Assembly: GCA_913062865.1 (NCBI GenBank)
Contig: CAJXWO010000001.1
Coordinates: 1 to 39,645 of the forward strand
Reading direction: 5' to 3'
DNA length: 39,645 bases
Origin: an uncultured Paracoccaceae bacterium
GTDB lineage: Bacteria > Pseudomonadota > Alphaproteobacteria > Rhodobacterales > Rhodobacteraceae
In this document: positions 1-8,533 of the stretch, piece after piece
Numbering within the stretch: the first letter of the stretch is position 1
Layout of the letters: every line of letters starts with the position of its first letter
Notes under the pieces: generated by a model
Database searches by the model: none
Seen by the model: the letters and a program-made list of their open reading frames with translations, nothing else
What the model was told of the DNA's origin: nothing
Translations under genes and position numbers: made by a program

Positions 1-3000
1 GGTGTCTTGAGCGCGGGTGCGGATGAGGATGACGCGGTGTTCAGCGTGAACCTGCTGCAGGGCGCGGCGGACGTGGATGCGGGCGCGGTGCTGAGCGTGA
101 CGGGCGTGACGGGCCTGCCCACCTGGGCCACGCTGAACGGCAACAGCCTCGACGTGGACCCCGACCACCCCGACCTGCAATCGCTGAGCGATGGCGACAC
201 GGCGGTGGCGACGATCACCTACAGCGTCGCGGACGAGACCGGTGCCAGCGTGCCGCAGAGCGCGACGCTCACGATCACCGGGACCAATGACGCGCCGGTG
301 GTCAGCGCCGGGGTCGCCGTGACCACCAATGAAGATGAGGCCGCGGCAAGCGCGGACCTGTTGGTCAATGCCTCGGACGTGGATACCGATGCGGTGCTGA
401 GCGTGCAGAGCGTTATCCAAACCGTCGGGCGCGCGGTGCCCTTTACGGTCACCAGCGCCACGCTGGAGATCGACCCGTCGGGATTCCAGGATCTGGCGCT
501 TGGCGAAAGCGAGACGGTCACGTTCAGCTACGAGGTGACGGACGGGATCGCGGTCGTGCCGACCACGGCGGTCTTCACCATCGAGGGGCGTAACGATGCG
601 CCCGAAGTCACCGGCGCGGTCGACCTGCAACTGGCCACCAGCGGCACGCCTTATGCGCTGACGCTCGATCCGGGGCTGTTCACGGATATCGACGCCAGTG
701 ACGGGCTGACGCTGAGTGCGGCGCAGGCCAATGGCGATGCGTTGCCGGCCTGGCTGAGCTTCACCCCCGGCACGGGCGCGTTCGCCGGCACCCCGCCCAC
801 GGACGCGGGGCTCATTCGCATCACCGTGACCGCGACGGACCCGCATGGTGCCGAGGCGGATACGAGCTTCTGGCTGGCCTATGCTTCGGACGCGCTGATC
901 GGTACGCGGGACGGTGACAGCCTGAACGGCACGAATGCGACCGAGATCCTTTTGGGGTTGGCGGAGAACGACTCCCTCACCGGGGGGCGCGGCGATGACA
1001 TCTACATCATTCGCGAGGGCGAGGGGATCGATGTCATAAACGAGAACGGGATCGGCAGCACAGACCGGTTGTTGCTGTCGGACCTGACCCTGGCGGAGGT
1101 CGAACTGGATCGCCTGACGCCGGGCGGCATGGATCTCGTCATTCGGCGCAACGGTGAAATTCTGGCGATTGTCGAGAACACCCTGAATGGCACTGTCGCT
1201 GACTTCGTCGAAGAACTGATCTTCGAAGATGGCACGGTCCTGAGCATCGAAGATATCCGCGACATCATCCTGGCGCAGGAGCAGACCACGGGCGATGATC
1301 GCAGCTTTGGCTTCAACGGCAACCAGAGCCTCGACATGGGCGAAGGTGACGACTATGTGCGCGGCGCCGCGGGCAGCGACACCTATATCTATACGTCGGG
1401 CGACGGGGCGGACGTGATCGAGGATGACGGTTTCGCCTCGATCGACGTGTTGCAGTTCACCGATTATGCCTCGACCGATGCCACCCTGCGGGCCGACCCG
1501 CGCAACCTGGGCAACCTGATCATCGATTTCGGGAATGGCGACAGCGTGACCCTGATCGACGCCATCAACGGCAGTGCGTCCAATGAGATCGAACGGATCG
1601 TCTTTGATGGCGACGGCATGATGCTGTTCCCCGAAGACGTGAGGCAGATTTTGATCACGCAGTCGCAGACGGCTGGCGATGATGTCGTTCTCGGGTATGA
1701 CGTGGGCACCGATACGCTCGAAGGGGGATTGGGCAACGATTACCTGTCCGGAGGCCGATCGTCGGACATTTACCTGTTCAATGCCGGGGACGGCAAAGAC
1801 ATCGTGGATGACAACGGCTTCAGTTCGACGGATATCGTGCGCTTTGTCGATTACAGCTTTGTCGATGCCACGTTCGCGCTCGGATCCGGGAACAGCGGTA
1901 GCATTGTGATCAGCTTCGCCTCGGGCGACAGCGTCACGGTCATCAACGGCTTCGAATCCGCGGCGAGCGACGGGATCGAGCGGTACGAGTTCCTCGGCAC
2001 CGGTTCGACCGAATTCTACACCGCGACTGACCTGCGCCAGATCATCCTGGCCGCCGAGGAAACCGCCGGCGATGACGAGATCGTCGCCGCGTTTTCCAGC
2101 AGCGATACGGTCGGGGGCGGGCAGGGCAACGATTTTCTGTCACTTGGTCGGGGGTCAGATACCTACGTGTTCGAGGCCGGGGACGGGCGTGACACCATCG
2201 ATGATAACGGCTTTACCAGCACCGATGTGCTGGACCTGACCGACTTCGTGATTGCCGATGCGTCCTTCCGCGAGGTGGTCGGGCGGGCGACTGATCTGGT
2301 CATCACCTTGCCCGGCGGGGATGAAATCACGGTCCTGGGGCAATCCGGCACGAGTGGCTCGATCGAGCAGTTCGTTTTTTCGGACGGCACGTTGTCCTAC
2401 GCGGACATCCAGGCCAGCCCGGCCTTTACCGGCCCGCCCGGCGATGTCTTCAACGGAACGTCGGGGGCGGAGACGCTGTCGGCGAATGGCGGGTATGACC
2501 ACATCTTCGGCTTTGGCAATGGCGATACCTATGAATTCGATATCGGCGATGGCCGTGTCGAGATCGAGGATAATGGCAATGTCATCGGCACAGACCGTGT
2601 CGTGTTCACCGGCTATGCCTCGACCGACGCGGTGTATTCGCGGCCCGCGGGCCACCCGGATGACCTGATCATCGAGTTGCCGGGCGGGGACGAGGTGCGC
2701 CTGCGAAACGGCGTGAACGGCAGTTCGTCGGACGGGATCGAAGAGATCGTGTTCAACGGCGACAGCACCACGCTGAGCATTGCGGATGTGCGGCTGATCC
2801 TGCTGTCCCAGCAACTGACGGCCGGGAATGACAGCATTCTGGGCTTTGTCGACGCCGAAACGATCGAGGGCGGCCTTGGCGATGACTTCCTGAATGGCGG
2901 CGGGGGGGGCGATACTTATGTCTTCACCCCCGGCGATGGTCAGGACACGATTGCCGAAGGCACCTCGGGCGGCAGCGATACGCTGTTGATCCAGGGCTAT

Positions 3001-3957
3001 GACGTGACCGACGCGACGATCACGCGGGTGCCGGGCACGGGCTCGGACATCCTGATCGATTTCGGCGGCGGCGACAGCATCGAGGTGCGCGGCACGTTGA
3101 CGGGCGGCTTTTTCACCGAGATCGAGACGATCACATTCGACGGGCCGGGCACGGTGACGTCGTTCACCTCCGCCGACCTGCGTCATCTGCTGGCCGATCA
3201 GGAGGCCACGGCAGGCGATGACGTGATCATCGGTACATCGGCCACTGACACGCTGGAAGGCGGGCTGGGCGATGACTTCCTGTCCGGTCAGGGCAGCGGA
3301 GATCAATATCTCTACACGTTCGGCGATGGCCATGACACGATCTGGGACAGAGGCGGCGGCAGTGGCGACGAGGTTGTGATCGATGGCATCCTGTCCAGCG
3401 ATGTCACGTTTGAACGGGCTGCGGACAATCTCGATACGGTGATCATGACGTTCGCCGGCGGAGGCTCGATCCGGCTGGAGGGGTCACTCAACGGCAGCTT
3501 CAGCTTCGGGATCGAAACGGTGACCTTCAATGCCGACAGCACCAGTTTCACCATGCCGCAGCTTCGCGATATCCTGACGGCGCAGACTGCGACATCCGGG
3601 AACGAGGATATCCTTGGCTGGTCGACGGCTGACACGCTTTTCAGCGGGGCAGGGGATGATGTCTTGAGCGGCTTTGCGTCGGGGGACACTTATGTCTTCG
3701 ACATTGGCGACGGCGACGACGTGGTCGACGACAATGGCGGCGGCAACGGGGATGAGATCATTTTCAACGATCGCGACAGCACGGACGCCACGTTCAGCGC
3801 ATTGGTGCCGGGCAGCGACGACCTGCTGATCGAGTTCGCCAACGGCGACAGCGTGATCGTGATTGATGGAACCACGTCCAGCTTTGTCGACCGGATCGAG
3901 GAGTTCGTCTTCGACGATACCACGCTCATGCATGGCGACGTGCTGCTGCTGCTTTGA
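1..3957 (+). CDS. RTX-type calcium-binding adhesin/large secreted repeat protein, 3' part (5' end outside window)
   Basis: The reading frame is open at the left edge, so the true start lies upstream and about 1,318 C-terminal residues are visible. The first ~290 residues hold three cadherin/Ig-like modules, two of them ending in a TNDAP- or RNDAP-type linker typical of VCBS/cadherin-like adhesins. The third resembles a putative Ig (He_PIG) domain. The rest is eight tandem units of about 129 residues. Each has an RTX-like nonapeptide stretch (GGLGDD, LSGG), a [S/G]DxY...GDG.D.I...G block, a region reading like the haemolysin-related domain, and a short D[IV]R.I[IL] linker. In this family RTX repeats bind calcium outside the cell and export is by a type I (ABC/MFP/TolC) secretion system using the C-terminus. 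No exporter genes are visible here. The protein ends a few residues after unit eight in a Leu-rich tail. It is probably a surface or biofilm adhesin. No enzymatic domain is seen. Confidence 0.85.
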   Translation, partial: GVLSAGADEDDAVFSVNLLQGAADVDAGAVLSVTGVTGLPTWATLNGNSLDVDPDHPDLQSLSDGDTAVATITYSVADETGASVPQSATLTITGTNDAPVVSAGVAVTTNEDEAAASADLLVNASDVDTDAVLSVQSVIQTVGRAVPFTVTSATLEIDPSGFQDLALGESETVTFSYEVTDGIAVVPTTAVFTIEGRNDAPEVTGAVDLQLATSGTPYALTLDPGLFTDIDASDGLTLSAAQANGDALPAWLSFTPGTGAFAGTPPTDAGLIRITVTATDPHGAEADTSFWLAYASDALIGTRDGDSLNGTNATEILLGLAENDSLTGGRGDDIYIIREGEGIDVINENGIGSTDRLLLSDLTLAEVELDRLTPGGMDLVIRRNGEILAIVENTLNGTVADFVEELIFEDGTVLSIEDIRDIILAQEQTTGDDRSFGFNGNQSLDMGEGDDYVRGAAGSDTYIYTSGDGADVIEDDGFASIDVLQFTDYASTDATLRADPRNLGNLIIDFGNGDSVTLIDAINGSASNEIERIVFDGDGMMLFPEDVRQILITQSQTAGDDVVLGYDVGTDTLEGGLGNDYLSGGRSSDIYLFNAGDGKDIVDDNGFSSTDIVRFVDYSFVDATFALGSGNSGSIVISFASGDSVTVINGFESAASDGIERYEFLGTGSTEFYTATDLRQIILAAEETAGDDEIVAAFSSSDTVGGGQGNDFLSLGRGSDTYVFEAGDGRDTIDDNGFTSTDVLDLTDFVIADASFREVVGRATDLVITLPGGDEITVLGQSGTSGSIEQFVFSDGTLSYADIQASPAFTGPPGDVFNGTSGAETLSANGGYDHIFGFGNGDTYEFDIGDGRVEIEDNGNVIGTDRVVFTGYASTDAVYSRPAGHPDDLIIELPGGDEVRLRNGVNGSSSDGIEEIVFNGDSTTLSIADVRLILLSQQLTAGNDSILGFVDAETIEGGLGDDFLNGGGGGDTYVFTPGDGQDTIAEGTSGGSDTLLIQGYDVTDATITRVPGTGSDILIDFGGGDSIEVRGTLTGGFFTEIETITFDGPGTVTSFTSADLRHLLADQEATAGDDVIIGTSATDTLEGGLGDDFLSGQGSGDQYLYTFGDGHDTIWDRGGGSGDEVVIDGILSSDVTFERAADNLDTVIMTFAGGGSIRLEGSLNGSFSFGIETVTFNADSTSFTMPQLRDILTAQTATSGNEDILGWSTADTLFSGAGDDVLSGFASGDTYVFDIGDGDDVVDDNGGGNGDEIIFNDRDSTDATFSALVPGSDDLLIEFANGDSVIVIDGTTSSFVDRIEEFVFDDTTLMHGDVLLLL
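900..3950 (+). repeat. Eight tandem in-frame repeat units of about 387 nt inside the RTX gene
   Basis: The block encoding [S/G]DxYx(F/Y/I)..GDG or its equivalent recurs near nt 993, 1375, 1765, 2158, 2521, 2909, 3301 and 3682. The spacings are therefore 382, 390, 393, 363, 388, 392 and 381 nt. The units are diverged at DNA level, so recent slippage or assembly collapse is unlikely, but protein-level periodicity is clear. Unit 5 is the shortest and follows a Pro-rich linker. Confidence 0.85.
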
Positions 3958-3980
3958 GCTGACTGAGACGAAAAAAGTAA

Positions 3981-4008
3981 AAGGGCCTGGAGAACTCTCC
4001 AGGCCCTT
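3981..4008 (-). terminator. Intrinsic terminator of tRNA-Asn (minus strand)
   Basis: A perfect 12-bp stem (AAGGGCCTGGAG / CTCCAGGCCCTT) with a 4-nt loop sits just past the tRNA 3' end. On the minus strand it is followed by TTTTACTTTTTT. It could also end transcription of the RTX gene from the other side, but there the T-tract is weaker. Confidence 0.8.
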
Positions 4009-4015
4009 GGAATTT

Positions 4016-4090
4016 TGGCTCCGGCGGTAGGGATCGAACCTACGACCAATTGATTAACAGTCAACTGCTCTACCGCTGAGCTACGCCGGA
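4016..4090 (-). tRNA. tRNA-Asn (anticodon GTT)
   Basis: The minus strand folds as a complete cloverleaf. The acceptor stem is TCCGGCG / CGCCGGA, the D arm contains AGCTCAGCGGTAGAGC, the anticodon loop is CTGTTAA with anticodon GTT, and the T loop is TTCGATC. The 3' CCA is encoded. The length is 75 nt including CCA. It is convergent with the RTX gene. No phage or island attachment duplication is visible next to it. Confidence 0.95.
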
Positions 4091-4151
4091 ACACAGCGGC
4101 GTCTATAACAACAGCGATTCCGCTCGTCCAGAGGCTTTTGTCACAAAATCC

Positions 4152-5090
4152 TCACTTTCCCTCTCGCAGGGCAAAGGCGGTGTCGGCCGACAGCGGCCCC
4201 TCGGGCGCAACACGCTTTTTTCCATATAGATCAACGAGGTGGGCAAAGACGTTGCGGGCGGCGGCGGGCAGGAGTGCAGGGGGCGTGTCGGTGTAGACGC
4301 GGGCGGCCAGGGCCCGGGCGGTGGCGGGGCCCGCGGCAAGCGCGGCGATCACCTGGGCCTCGCGCGCGGCGCGGTGGTCGATCAGCCAGTCAAGCCGGGT
4401 GGCAGGGTCCGCGATGGGGGCGCCGTGGCCCGGGTGGAAGACGCGCCAGGGCATCGCGAGCAGTCGCCGGCAGGAGGCCATGAAATCGGTCAGATCGCCA
4501 TCGGGGGGCGAGACGAGGCTCGACGCCCAGCCCATCACCAGATCGCCGCAGAACAGCGTGTCGCCCCAGGCGAAGCTCAGGTGGTTGCCCATATGCCCCG
4601 GCGTGTGCAGCGCAGTGAGGCTCCAGCCGTCGCCCGCGATCTCTTCGCCATCCCGCAACGTGATGTCGGGGGCAAAGCCCGTATCCACGCCTTCGCCGCC
4701 CCCGGCGAGCCCCTGCGCAGCCAGCGCGGTCATGACGTCGGAGCGTCCGGCCTCGGCCGTGCCGAAGGCCAGGACCGGCGCGCCGGTCGCCTCGGAGAGC
4801 GGGCCGGCCAGGGGGGAATGGTCCACATGGGCATGGGTGACGAGGATGTGGCTGATGCTTTGGCTCGGGCCCACCGCATCGAGAATGGCCTGCAAGTGCC
4901 CGTCATCGTCGGGGCCCGGGTCGATCACCGCCAGCGCGCCTTTTCCCGGTATACCTGTGCCCAGCAGGTAGGTGTTGGTGCCGCGAAAGGTCATCGGCGA
5001 CGGGTTCGGCGCCACGATGCGGCGCAGGCCGGGCGCCAGGGGTTCGGCCACGCCCGGGACGGGCTGGAAGCTGGGATCGGGGTCGTGCAT
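4152..5090 (-). CDS. LACTB2-like metallo-beta-lactamase-fold hydrolase
   Basis: This 312-residue protein has the metal-binding signature HxHxDH (THAHVDHS, His86, His88, Asp90, His91), a second ligand in HTPGHMGNH (His166), Asp183 in CGDLVMGW, and HPGHG near residue 230. The C-terminal ~80 residues look like the small winged-helix domain of LACTB2/MBL hydrolases. Relatives hydrolyse thioesters, lactones or RNA, so the substrate cannot be given. No signal peptide is seen, so a cytoplasmic protein is expected. It is divergent from the histidine kinase gene, with 70 bp between start codons. The ATG is preceded by GAGGAGCGATC, a good ribosome-binding site. Confidence 0.85.
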   Translation of the reverse strand: MHDPDPSFQPVPGVAEPLAPGLRRIVAPNPSPMTFRGTNTYLLGTGIPGKGALAVIDPGPDDDGHLQAILDAVGPSQSISHILVTHAHVDHSPLAGPLSEATGAPVLAFGTAEAGRSDVMTALAAQGLAGGGEGVDTGFAPDITLRDGEEIAGDGWSLTALHTPGHMGNHLSFAWGDTLFCGDLVMGWASSLVSPPDGDLTDFMASCRRLLAMPWRVFHPGHGAPIADPATRLDWLIDHRAAREAQVIAALAAGPATARALAARVYTDTPPALLPAAARNVFAHLVDLYGKKRVAPEGPLSADTAFALREGK

Positions 5091-5139
5091 GATCGCTCCT
5101 CGGGCCGGGCCGCGAAACCGATTTCCCGGCGTGCCCGCT

Positions 5140-5158
5140 TGCGCTAAGCCTTAGCGCA
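5140..5158 (+). promoter_or_regulatory. Perfect inverted repeat abutting the kinase start codon
   Basis: TGCGCTAA-GCC-TTAGCGCA forms an 8-bp perfect stem with a 3-nt loop that ends two bases before the ATG at 5161. The AGG that could serve as ribosome-binding site straddles its right arm. It may be an operator shared by the divergent pair or an RNA hairpin limiting translation of the kinase. Only the palindrome itself is seen directly. Confidence 0.55.
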
Positions 5159-5160
5159 GG

Positions 5161-6477
5161 ATGTTCCAATGGCTCAAATCCTATATGCCCCGCAGCCTTT
5201 ATGGCCGGGCCGCGCTGATCCTGGTGGTGCCGGTGGTCACGCTGCAGCTTGTCGTGTCGGTGGTTTTCATCCAGCGCCATTTTGAAGGCGTGACCGAGCA
5301 GATGACCCAAGGGGTCGCGCGCGAGCTGCGCTATCTGACGCGGATCGTGAACACGGCGCCGGACATGGACGTGGCAATGGCCGAGGTGCGCGACCTGGCG
5401 CGGGGGCTGGACCTGACGGTGGAGCCAATCCCGGTGGCGGCCATCCCGTCGCGGAATCTGCGGCGCTGGTACGATTTTTCCGGCCGTGTCGTGATCCGGG
5501 TGCTGAACGAGCGGCTTGTGGCGACCCGCGTGGTGGAATTGCCCGATGACTGGGATGTACGGCTGGTGCTGGACACGCTGCACGGGCCGCTCAGCGTGGG
5601 GTTCGACCGGCAGCGCCTCTCGGCGTCGAATCCGCATCAGCTTTTGGTGAACATGGTGTTCTTCGGAATGCTGATGACGCTGATCGCCTTCATCTACCTG
5701 CGCAACCAGTTGCGGCCCATCACGCGGTTGGCGCGGGCGTCCGAAGCCTTTGGGCGCGGGCGGCACATCCCCTATCACCCGTCGGGCGCGGTCGAAGTGC
5801 GCGCGGCGGGCAACGCCTTCCTGGACATGCGGGCACGGATCGAGCGGCAGATCGAACAGCGCACGCTGATGCTGTCGGGCATCAGCCATGACCTGCGCAC
5901 GCCGCTGACCCGGCTCAAGCTGGGGCTGAGCCTTCTGGACGATGCTGACCGCGTGCCGATGGAGCGCGACGTGGAGGACATGCAGCGGCTGCTGGACGAG
6001 TTCCTGAACTTCGCGCGGGGCGATGCGGGCGACCTGACCGAGATGGTCGATCCGCTGGACCTGGTCGCCCTCGTGGTCGAGGATGCACAGCGGACGGGCA
6101 TCCCGGTGACCCTGCGCGAGGCCAGCGGGGCCGGGCAGGTGGCCCTGCGCCCCATGGCGATCCGGCGGGCGCTGGAGAACCTGATCGGCAATGCGGTGCG
6201 CTACGGGACGCGGGCGGAGGTGTCGGTGCAACTGACGCCCAAGTCCCTGCGCATCCGGGTCGAGGATGACGGGCCGGGCATCCCTGCGGACAAGCGCGAG
6301 GAGGCGCTCAGGCCCTTTGCCCGGCTGGAACCGGCGCGCAACCAGAACCGCGGCACCGGCGTGGGGCTTGGCCTGGCCATCGCCACCGACATCGCGCGGT
6401 CCCATGGCGGGGTGCTTCGTTTGGGGGAAAGCACCACCCTTGGGGGACTGCGGGCCGACCTCGTGATCGGGCGGTAG
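5161..6477 (+). CDS. EnvZ/OmpR-class sensor histidine kinase
   Basis: This 438-residue inner-membrane kinase has one transmembrane helix near residues 13-33, a periplasmic domain of ~125 residues, a second helix near 160-180, and a HAMP linker to about 235. A HisKA dimerisation domain follows, with phospho-acceptor His243 in ISHDLRTPLTRLK. The HATPase_c domain carries the N box (ENLIGNAVRYG), G1 box (EDDGPGIP) and G2 box (GTGVGLGLAI). All catalytic boxes are intact. The topology and HAMP-HisKA sequence resemble EnvZ. No response regulator lies beside it: the left neighbour is a hydrolase and the right neighbour a tRNA, so it is an orphan here and its partner must be elsewhere. The signal is unknown. 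Confidence 0.9.
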   Translation: MFQWLKSYMPRSLYGRAALILVVPVVTLQLVVSVVFIQRHFEGVTEQMTQGVARELRYLTRIVNTAPDMDVAMAEVRDLARGLDLTVEPIPVAAIPSRNLRRWYDFSGRVVIRVLNERLVATRVVELPDDWDVRLVLDTLHGPLSVGFDRQRLSASNPHQLLVNMVFFGMLMTLIAFIYLRNQLRPITRLARASEAFGRGRHIPYHPSGAVEVRAAGNAFLDMRARIERQIEQRTLMLSGISHDLRTPLTRLKLGLSLLDDADRVPMERDVEDMQRLLDEFLNFARGDAGDLTEMVDPLDLVALVVEDAQRTGIPVTLREASGAGQVALRPMAIRRALENLIGNAVRYGTRAEVSVQLTPKSLRIRVEDDGPGIPADKREEALRPFARLEPARNQNRGTGVGLGLAIATDIARSHGGVLRLGESTTLGGLRADLVIGR

Positions 6478-6490
6478 CGTGATCCAAAGG

Positions 6491-6512
6491 AGCGCCTCCG
6501 CGCGCTTTTTCT
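6491..6512 (+). terminator. Possible weak terminator after the kinase gene
   Basis: AGCGC-CTCCGC-GCGCT forms a 5-bp stem that runs into TTTTTCTTCT 14 nt after the stop codon. The stem is short, so this is a tentative call. Confidence 0.4.
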
Positions 6513-6620
6513 TCTGAAATCGGTGCGGTGCCGCTTTGGGCCCGCGAGGCCGCGTGCTGCAACGCCGGGCCGAGGTATTTGGGCCAAGAAGAAGCAGAGG
6601 GCGTGGCGCGCCGGGGCAGC
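6513..6620. other. Intergenic stretch with nothing recognisable
   Basis: Together with the neighbouring tRNA and the purM leader this is a ~340-bp gap between protein genes. The part up to 6620 contains no ORF with a ribosome-binding site, no repeat and no clear promoter. On the minus strand it lies downstream of the tRNA and should contain its processing or termination region. Confidence 0.5.
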
Positions 6621-6697
6621 TGGTAGGCCCGGAGGGACTTGAACCCCCAACCAAAGCGTTATGAGCGCTCTGCTCTAACCAATTGAGCTACAGGCCC
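6621..6697 (-). tRNA. tRNA with CAT anticodon, probably tRNA-Ile2 (lysidine type)
   Basis: The minus strand folds into a 77-nt cloverleaf with encoded CCA. The acceptor is GGGCCTG / CGGGCCT-type, the D arm AGCTCAATTGGTTAGAGC, the anticodon loop CTCATAA, and the T loop TTCAAGT. A CAT anticodon is shared by initiator tRNA-Met, elongator tRNA-Met and tRNA-Ile2. The paired first base pair rules out the initiator. The GGGCC acceptor resembles isoleucine tRNAs more than elongator Met, so TilS modification to read AUA is likely but inferred. Confidence 0.85.
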
Positions 6698-6817
6698 GCC
6701 GATCGCTTGGGTAGCACAGCGCTCGGTCCCGTCAAGCCTTTGGCGATTGCGGAGGGCAGGGCTTTGGTCTAACCCCACGGGCACTGTGAGACACGGGGCG
6801 TGAGACAGGGGGTCGCC

Positions 6818-7864
6818 ATGGCTGAGCGCAAGAACGGGATCACCTATGCCGATGCGGGCGTGGATATCGACGCGGGCAACGCGCTGGTCGATCGGATCAA
6901 GCCTGCCGCGGCACGCACCCAGCGGCCCGGGACGATGGCCGGGCTCGGGGGCTTCGGTGCGCTGTTCGATCTGAAGGCGGCGGGCTATTCCGATCCGATC
7001 CTCGTGGCGGCGACCGATGGCGTGGGCACCAAGCTGCGCATCGCTATTGATACTGGCGAGCTCGGCGGTGTTGGCATCGACCTGGTGGCGATGTGTGTCA
7101 ACGACCTGGTCTGCCAGGGGGCGGAGCCCTTGTTTTTCCTAGACTATTTCGCGACCGGAAAGCTCGCGCTCGATGAGGCCGCGACGGTGATCGAGGGGAT
7201 CGCCGCTGGCTGCGAAGGCGCGGGCTGCGCGCTCATCGGTGGCGAGACCGCGGAGATGCCGGGCATGTACGGGTCGGGCGATTTCGACCTGGCGGGTTTT
7301 GCCGTGGGCGCGATGGAGCGGGGTGCGGATCTGCCCAAGGCCGTGGGCGACGGCGATGTTCTTCTGGGGCTTGCCTCGGACGGGGTGCATTCGAACGGCT
7401 ATTCGCTGGTGCGCAAGATCGTGGAGCTGTCGGGATTGAACTGGGACGCGGCTTGCCCCTGGGGCGACGGTACGTTGGGCCGTGCGCTGCTGGCGCCCAC
7501 GCGGCTTTACGTCAAACCGGCGCTGTCCGCGATCCGCGCAGGCGGGGTGCACGGGCTGGCCCATATCACCGGCGGGGGCCTGACCGAGAACCTGCCGCGG
7601 GTGTTGCCTGAGGGGCTGGTCGCCGAGATAGACCTGGGTGCCTGGGCTCTGCCGCCCGTCTTTGCCTGGCTTTCGGAACAGGGCGGGATCGCAATGCCCG
7701 AAATGCTCAAGACTTTCAATTGCGGGATCGGCATGGTGCTTGTCGTCAAGGCGGAGGCGGCCGAGGCGCTGACCGGGCGTCTGACCGAGGCAGGAGAAAC
7801 GGTCGTGGCGCTGGGCCGCGTGACCGAGGGCGAAGGCGTGCGGTATACCGGGACGCTTGCGTGA
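6818..7864 (+). CDS. purM: Phosphoribosylformylglycinamidine cyclo-ligase (AIR synthetase)
   Basis: PurM closes formylglycinamidine ribotide to aminoimidazole ribotide with ATP, step five of purine synthesis. The 348-residue protein has the family hallmarks: the N-terminal [12 protein letters not shown], the [15 protein letters not shown] loop, ATDGVGTKL, and [11 protein letters not shown], with HSNGYSLVR in the C-terminal half. The ATG at 6818 was preferred over an upstream GTG because it follows a CAGGGGG ribosome-binding site and gives the usual N-terminus. It ends in a 4-nt overlap (GTGA) with purN, so the two are translationally coupled. Confidence 0.97.
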   Translation: MAERKNGITYADAGVDIDAGNALVDRIKPAAARTQRPGTMAGLGGFGALFDLKAAGYSDPILVAATDGVGTKLRIAIDTGELGGVGIDLVAMCVNDLVCQGAEPLFFLDYFATGKLALDEAATVIEGIAAGCEGAGCALIGGETAEMPGMYGSGDFDLAGFAVGAMERGADLPKAVGDGDVLLGLASDGVHSNGYSLVRKIVELSGLNWDAACPWGDGTLGRALLAPTRLYVKPALSAIRAGGVHGLAHITGGGLTENLPRVLPEGLVAEIDLGAWALPPVFAWLSEQGGIAMPEMLKTFNCGIGMVLVVKAEAAEALTGRLTEAGETVVALGRVTEGEGVRYTGTLA

Positions 7865-8454
7865 CCAAGCGGGTCGCGATCCTGATCTCGGGCGGGGGGT
7901 CCAACATGGTCTCGCTCGTCGACAGTATGACAGGGGACCATCCGGCGCGCCCGGTGCTGGTTTTGTCGAACAGGCCCGGGGCAGGCGGGCTCGACAAGGC
8001 CGCCGCGCGGGGCGTCCCGACGGCGGTGGTCGATCATCGGCCCTTTGGCGGCGATCGTGCCGCGTTCGAGGCCGCATTGCAGACGGGGCTTGCCATGGCG
8101 CGGCCGGACATCCTGTGTCTTGCCGGTTTCATGCGGGTGCTCACGCCCGACTTTACCAACGCCTGGGCGGGCCGCATGCTCAATATCCACCCCTCGCTTT
8201 TGCCAAAGTACCGCGGGCTGCACACCCACCAGCGCGCGATCGAGGCGGGTGACGCGGAGGCGGGCTGCACGGTTCACGAGGTGACGGCGGAACTCGATGA
8301 CGGCCCGATCCTGGGTCAGGCGCGGGTGCCGATCCGGCCGGGCGATACGGCCGAGACGCTGGCGGCCCGTGTGCTGGTGCAGGAACACGCGCTTTATCCG
8401 GCCGTTCTGCGCCGCTTCGCCGCCGGGGACCGGACGCCGATATTCCTGCCCTGA
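7861..8454 (+). CDS. purN: Phosphoribosylglycinamide formyltransferase (10-formyl-THF dependent)
   Basis: PurN transfers a formyl group from 10-formyltetrahydrofolate to glycinamide ribotide. The 197-residue product starts with [12 protein letters not shown], the phosphate-binding loop. The catalytic triad is Asn108 and His110 ([12 protein letters not shown]) with Asp146 (ELDDGPI), aligning with Asn106, His108 and Asp144 of the E. coli enzyme. The start codon is GTG, overlapping the purM stop as GTGA. Length and motifs are complete. Confidence 0.96.
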   Translation: MTKRVAILISGGGSNMVSLVDSMTGDHPARPVLVLSNRPGAGGLDKAAARGVPTAVVDHRPFGGDRAAFEAALQTGLAMARPDILCLAGFMRVLTPDFTNAWAGRMLNIHPSLLPKYRGLHTHQRAIEAGDAEAGCTVHEVTAELDDGPILGQARVPIRPGDTAETLAARVLVQEHALYPAVLRRFAAGDRTPIFLP

Positions 8455-8533
8455 GGGGTGCTTTGCATTTCGCGCTGGCCTTCGTTAGACCAGCGGTGGG
8501 GCGACAAGAACGATTGCCACGAAACGGGCCCAG

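Noticed and set aside
2155-3333. 392-codon minus-strand frame within the RTX gene
   Set aside because: It shadows the tandem repeats in the antisense direction and has repetitive Ala/Arg/Asp composition. The plus-strand repeat pattern is clearly the coding one.
4016-4090. tRNA-Asn as an integration site for a genomic island
   Set aside because: No integrase, no direct repeat of the tRNA 3' end and no composition shift were seen in the flanks.
4903-6654. 583-codon minus-strand frame across the kinase gene
   Set aside because: It covers the reverse strand of HisKA/HATPase coding DNA and part of a tRNA, with Arg/His/Pro-rich composition typical of antisense shadows.
6621-6697. Initiator tRNA-Met
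   Set aside because: The acceptor stem begins with a normal G-C type pair, whereas initiator tRNAs have an unpaired first position.
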